Assembly: GCF_003992005.1 (NCBI RefSeq)
Contig: NZ_RQVL01000001.1
Location: 62,001-126,000 of the forward strand
Direction of reading: 5' to 3'
Length of the DNA stretch: 64,000 nt
From: Veillonella sp. VA139
Lineage (GTDB): Bacteria; Bacillota; Negativicutes; Veillonellales; Veillonellaceae
The notes under the pieces were generated by a model. It had not been told where the DNA came from and made no database searches. It was given only the letters and a program-made list of their open reading frames with translations. The position numbers and the translations under genes are program-made. This document shows positions 61,567 to 64,000 of this stretch, one piece after another; within the stretch, counting starts at the first letter, position 1, and each line of letters opens with the position of its first letter.

Positions 61567-62100
61567 TTAAAACTCTATACCACGCTTTGCCTTAATCCCC
61601 TGTTGGTACGCATGTTTGATAACTTTCATTTCCGTTACCGTATGCGCTAGTTCAATAATCTCTGGGCGTGCGTTACGACCTGTTAAGATCATGTCTAAGT
61701 TTTCAGGTTTTGTCTTGAGCAAGTTCACTACTGTCTCTACATCCACTAACCCATAATGAATGGCGTAATTGATTTCATCGAGGATAATCAAATCCCATTG
61801 ACCAGACTTCACTTCGTGTTCCACCATGGCCCACGCTTCTTTTGCTGCTTGTTGATGTTCTTTCATTTTTTCTTCTGATTCTTCTTGCTTATGAAAGATG
61901 AACCCTTTTCCCATGGACCGAATCTCTACAGTTGGTAATAATGCAATGCCTGCTAATTCACCATAATTAGCACCACTTTTAATAAATTGTAAAATAAGCA
62001 CCTTTCTACCACATCCTGCTGAACGCAGTGCTACACCTAAGGCTGCTGTTGTCTTGCCTTTACCATCTCCCGTATTGACTAAGATTAAACCTTCACTCAT
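61567..62100 (-). CDS. cobO: Corrinoid adenosyltransferase CobO/BtuR
   Basis: ATP:cob(I)alamin adenosyltransferase that makes adenosylcobalamin, of the CobA/CobO/BtuR family, 177 residues. The P-loop GDGKGKTTAALG is near the N-terminus and LIILDEINYAIHYGLVD near the middle. The start ATG 62100 follows GGTGGAGAG; the open frame continues 13 codons. The gene is isolated from other cobalamin genes here. With an importer of BtuCDF type in the window, a corrinoid link is possible, not shown. Confidence 0.93.
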   Translation of the reverse strand: MSEGLILVNTGDGKGKTTAALGVALRSAGCGRKVLILQFIKSGANYGELAGIALLPTVEIRSMGKGFIFHKQEESEEKMKEHQQAAKEAWAMVEHEVKSGQWDLIILDEINYAIHYGLVDVETVVNLLKTKPENLDMILTGRNARPEIIELAHTVTEMKVIKHAYQQGIKAKRGIEF

Positions 62101-62177
62101 CTGTCTCTCCACCTTTCTTTGGATATATGGAAATCCCATGCCAAGGCACAGGATTCCAAAATTATATTAGATTATGA

Positions 62178-62780
62178 TTAGAATGGATTACGTATATGGT
62201 ACGCTAGTTTACCAAGTACATGGTCCACTGGTACAAATCCAATGAAACGGCTATCGGAAGAATGATTCCGATTGTCCCCCATGACAAATACATGTCCTTC
62301 GGGAACAGTAATTGGTAAGGAGCGTTCAAATTTCATCGTCTCTTTTTTAGTATACGGCTCATTTAGCTTGGTACCATTTCTCCACACATGCCCTTCTTTA
62401 AATTCTAATGTATCACCAGGGCGACCAATCACTCGCTTTACCCATACATCATGACCTTGCAAGGATGGTACTACCACACTGGCATAATTTAGTAAAGGTT
62501 CCATCACATCATCTTTCCAAGAACGTTCTCGTTGCACGCGACTATCAATGATAACGATGTCTTCATAATTTGGTATATCTCGCATCACATGAGACCATTT
62601 GCTAATTAATAGAAAATCCCCATTATGCAACGTATCCTCCATTGATTCGCCGGATACTCTCGTAGGTTGTACTATAAATATGTGCGTTAACATGGCTACG
62701 ATGAGTGCCACTACAATAGCTTGCAACCACTCACGAGCTTCTTTCAAAATTTGACTGCCTATGGCTGTATCTTTTTCCAT
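62178..62780 (-). CDS. lepB: Signal peptidase I
   Basis: Removes signal peptides from exported proteins. One N-terminal helix (residues about 22-40), catalytic serine in SGESMEDTL (near residue 47), catalytic lysine in VWVKRVIGRPGDTL (near 112) and the C-terminal GDNRNHSSDSR box. 200 residues. ATG 62780 follows GGAGGATCT. The size and boxes fit the Gram-positive-type SipS group. Confidence 0.96.
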   Translation of the reverse strand: MEKDTAIGSQILKEAREWLQAIVVALIVAMLTHIFIVQPTRVSGESMEDTLHNGDFLLISKWSHVMRDIPNYEDIVIIDSRVQRERSWKDDVMEPLLNYASVVVPSLQGHDVWVKRVIGRPGDTLEFKEGHVWRNGTKLNEPYTKKETMKFERSLPITVPEGHVFVMGDNRNHSSDSRFIGFVPVDHVLGKLAYHIRNPF

Positions 62781-62831
62781 AGATCCTCCTTTTCTAAAGA
62801 TACGCAATGATACGTATCACCTAATCAACGA

Positions 62832-63716
62832 TTAATGGATTGATTTTTTACCAAATTGACCACCAAATACATCATGTACATCATTGATGGTGATAAAAGC
62901 ATTTTCATCCACTTCGTAAATAATATCTTTCAATTTCGTTATTTCAAGGCGTGTCACCACGCAGTAAATAATACGTTTTGGAGTTTTCGTATACGCCCCT
63001 TCTCCATAGAGTAAGGTGACACCACGGCCTAAACGATGCATCACCACATCAGCTACTTCTTCTGATTTATCGGTAATGACCATAACACCTTTCGATTCTT
63101 CTACGCCGGTAATGACTAAGTCCATCATTTTATAGGCTACGAAATAAGCGATCAAGGAGTACATAGCACTATTCCAATCGTACACAAATCCCGCTGCTCC
63201 TAAAATAAAGAAGTTTAGGAACATAACGATTTCACCTACGGAAAAGGAACTCTTTTTATCAAAAATGATAGCTACAATTTCCGATCCATCTAAGGACCCA
63301 CCGTTTCGTATAATAATGCCTACTCCAAGCCCTAGAATAATACCGCCGAAGACTGCGGCTAACAATGGGTCATGCACAATAGGCGGTATGTGATGCATGA
63401 AAGCAGAAAATACAGAAATGCACGCAATGGCGAATAGGGTAGATATGGTAAAACTTTTACCAATTTGCATATACCCTACATACAAAAATGGCAGATTAAT
63501 CAACATAACTAGAATACTAAAGGATATATTTGATAATTTACTCGCCATTAAGGCAATACCTACGACGCCACCATCGATGAGGTAGTTCGGCACTAGAAAT
63601 ACATCTAGTCCATAGGTATAAATAGCTGCACCAATAATCATCATAATATATCGCATAGCTATGTCCATCAGTCTTCGTTTTCTGCTTTTGTGTTCTTTCA
63701 TCCTTCGGATACTCAC
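62832..63716 (-). CDS. YitT-family membrane protein (DUF161/DUF2179)
   Basis: Integral membrane protein of 294 residues. About six helices (residues 20-205) include YGLDVFLVPNYLIDGGVVGIAL and RNGGSLDGSEIVAIIF. A cytoplasmic DUF2179 domain follows (215-294), with ESKGVMVITDKSEEV and INDVHDVFGGQF. It is widespread in Firmicutes and of unknown function. The start is uncertain: GTG 63716 abuts AAGGA, and an in-frame ATG lies five codons later. It overlaps the next gene by 4 bp. Confidence 0.88.
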   Translation of the reverse strand: MSIRRMKEHKSRKRRLMDIAMRYIMMIIGAAIYTYGLDVFLVPNYLIDGGVVGIALMASKLSNISFSILVMLINLPFLYVGYMQIGKSFTISTLFAIACISVFSAFMHHIPPIVHDPLLAAVFGGIILGLGVGIIIRNGGSLDGSEIVAIIFDKKSSFSVGEIVMFLNFFILGAAGFVYDWNSAMYSLIAYFVAYKMMDLVITGVEESKGVMVITDKSEEVADVVMHRLGRGVTLLYGEGAYTKTPKRIIYCVVTRLEITKLKDIIYEVDENAFITINDVHDVFGGQFGKKSIH

Positions 63717-63991
63717 TCCTTATTTGCTAATAACCAACGTTCCCCAATAATCCATGCTGTAATATCGTCTACGGGCACGGGAGGGTATAACATGCCTTTT
63801 GGCACTAATTTTCGCCACCCTGTGGGTGGATGCACTTCAAAATAACGGCGCCTCGCCTCTTCTGTAGTATGCTTTTCATTGACAAAGGTAAATGCCTTTC
63901 CTTGCTCTTCTGCTAGATTTTTTACAATGGTCCCTACCGCTTTATGATTGGTTCCATTCCCACAGACTAGAACAGATACCCCCGCATACAT
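63713..63991 (-). CDS. Protein of unknown function, possibly cut at the window edge
   Basis: Ninety-two residues from ATG 63991, but the frame is open to the end of the window (LLR precedes the Met), so the true start may lie outside. It begins with a strand and glycine turn (VSVLVCGNGTNHKAV) suggestive of an alpha/beta fold and ends with DDITAWIIGERWLLANKE. Family not recognised. Its stop overlaps the yitT-like start by 4 bp, so the two are probably translated together. Confidence 0.6.
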   Translation of the reverse strand: MYAGVSVLVCGNGTNHKAVGTIVKNLAEEQGKAFTFVNEKHTTEEARRRYFEVHPPTGWRKLVPKGMLYPPVPVDDITAWIIGERWLLANKE

Positions 63992-64000
63992 CCTTAACAG

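Overview
The window reads as chromosome of an anaerobic Gram-negative-staining Firmicute (class Negativicutes), most like Veillonella; the genus is inference. The base composition is about 40% GC by eye. The informational genes and their order are Bacillus-like: 9914 down to 1164 follows B. subtilis yaaO-tmk-holB-yaaT(ricT)-yabB-yabC(rsmI)-metS-yabD(tatD), without yaaQ, yaaR, yabA, yazA and abrB. A complete TonB/ExbB/ExbD system and a TonB-dependent outer-membrane receptor show a second membrane. A superoxide reductase and RF2 with programmed frameshifting also fit.

Layout. 1-7370 (minus): holB, ricT, trmN6, rsmI, metG, tatD and a partial Ppx-HD phosphatase, overlapping and probably one operon from an extended -10 promoter at 7362. 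7400-10005: basic amino acid decarboxylase and tmk. 10118-10965: two small unknown proteins with good promoters, one behind a structured 5' leader. 11073-14141: glmU, prs, pth. 14314-15531: DUF4143-type ATPase beside an AT-rich repeat patch. 15909-17231: organophosphate-type transporter. 17367-24752 (minus): receptor, FecBCD-type importer, exbB, exbD, tonB. 24945-29244 (plus): RarD, DUF438/hemerythrin/PAS protein, orphan HipA-like kinase. 29322-33188: alaR-alaT, an MFS transporter, a small unknown. 33246-33743: five tRNAs (Asp, Phe, Gly, Cys, Leu) in one unit.

55893 down to 33852 is a 22-kb minus-strand run with no convincing internal terminator: prfB, a DUF2993 and a DUF5693 protein, csaB, split transketolase, ftsE-ftsX-M23 peptidase-ctpA, obg-yhbY-proB-proA, a newly noticed 47-residue membrane protein, nadD-yqeK-LCP-rsfS-cvfB, trkA-trkH and a metallo-hydrolase. 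It mixes envelope growth and division, ribosome assembly, proline and NAD synthesis and potassium uptake. 55928-64000 (minus): secA, a VTT-domain membrane protein, lysC, superoxide reductase, cobO, lepB, a YitT-family protein and an unknown gene at the edge.

Most notable: a run of ten G in the signal-peptide codons of the TonB-dependent receptor, where a one-base slip either way gives an early stop (candidate phase switch); a prfB frameshift site with UAA instead of the usual UGA; the untracked membrane microprotein overlapping proA and nadD; and a multi-hairpin leader before a 65-residue protein. I see no CRISPR array, insertion sequence, prophage or rRNA.
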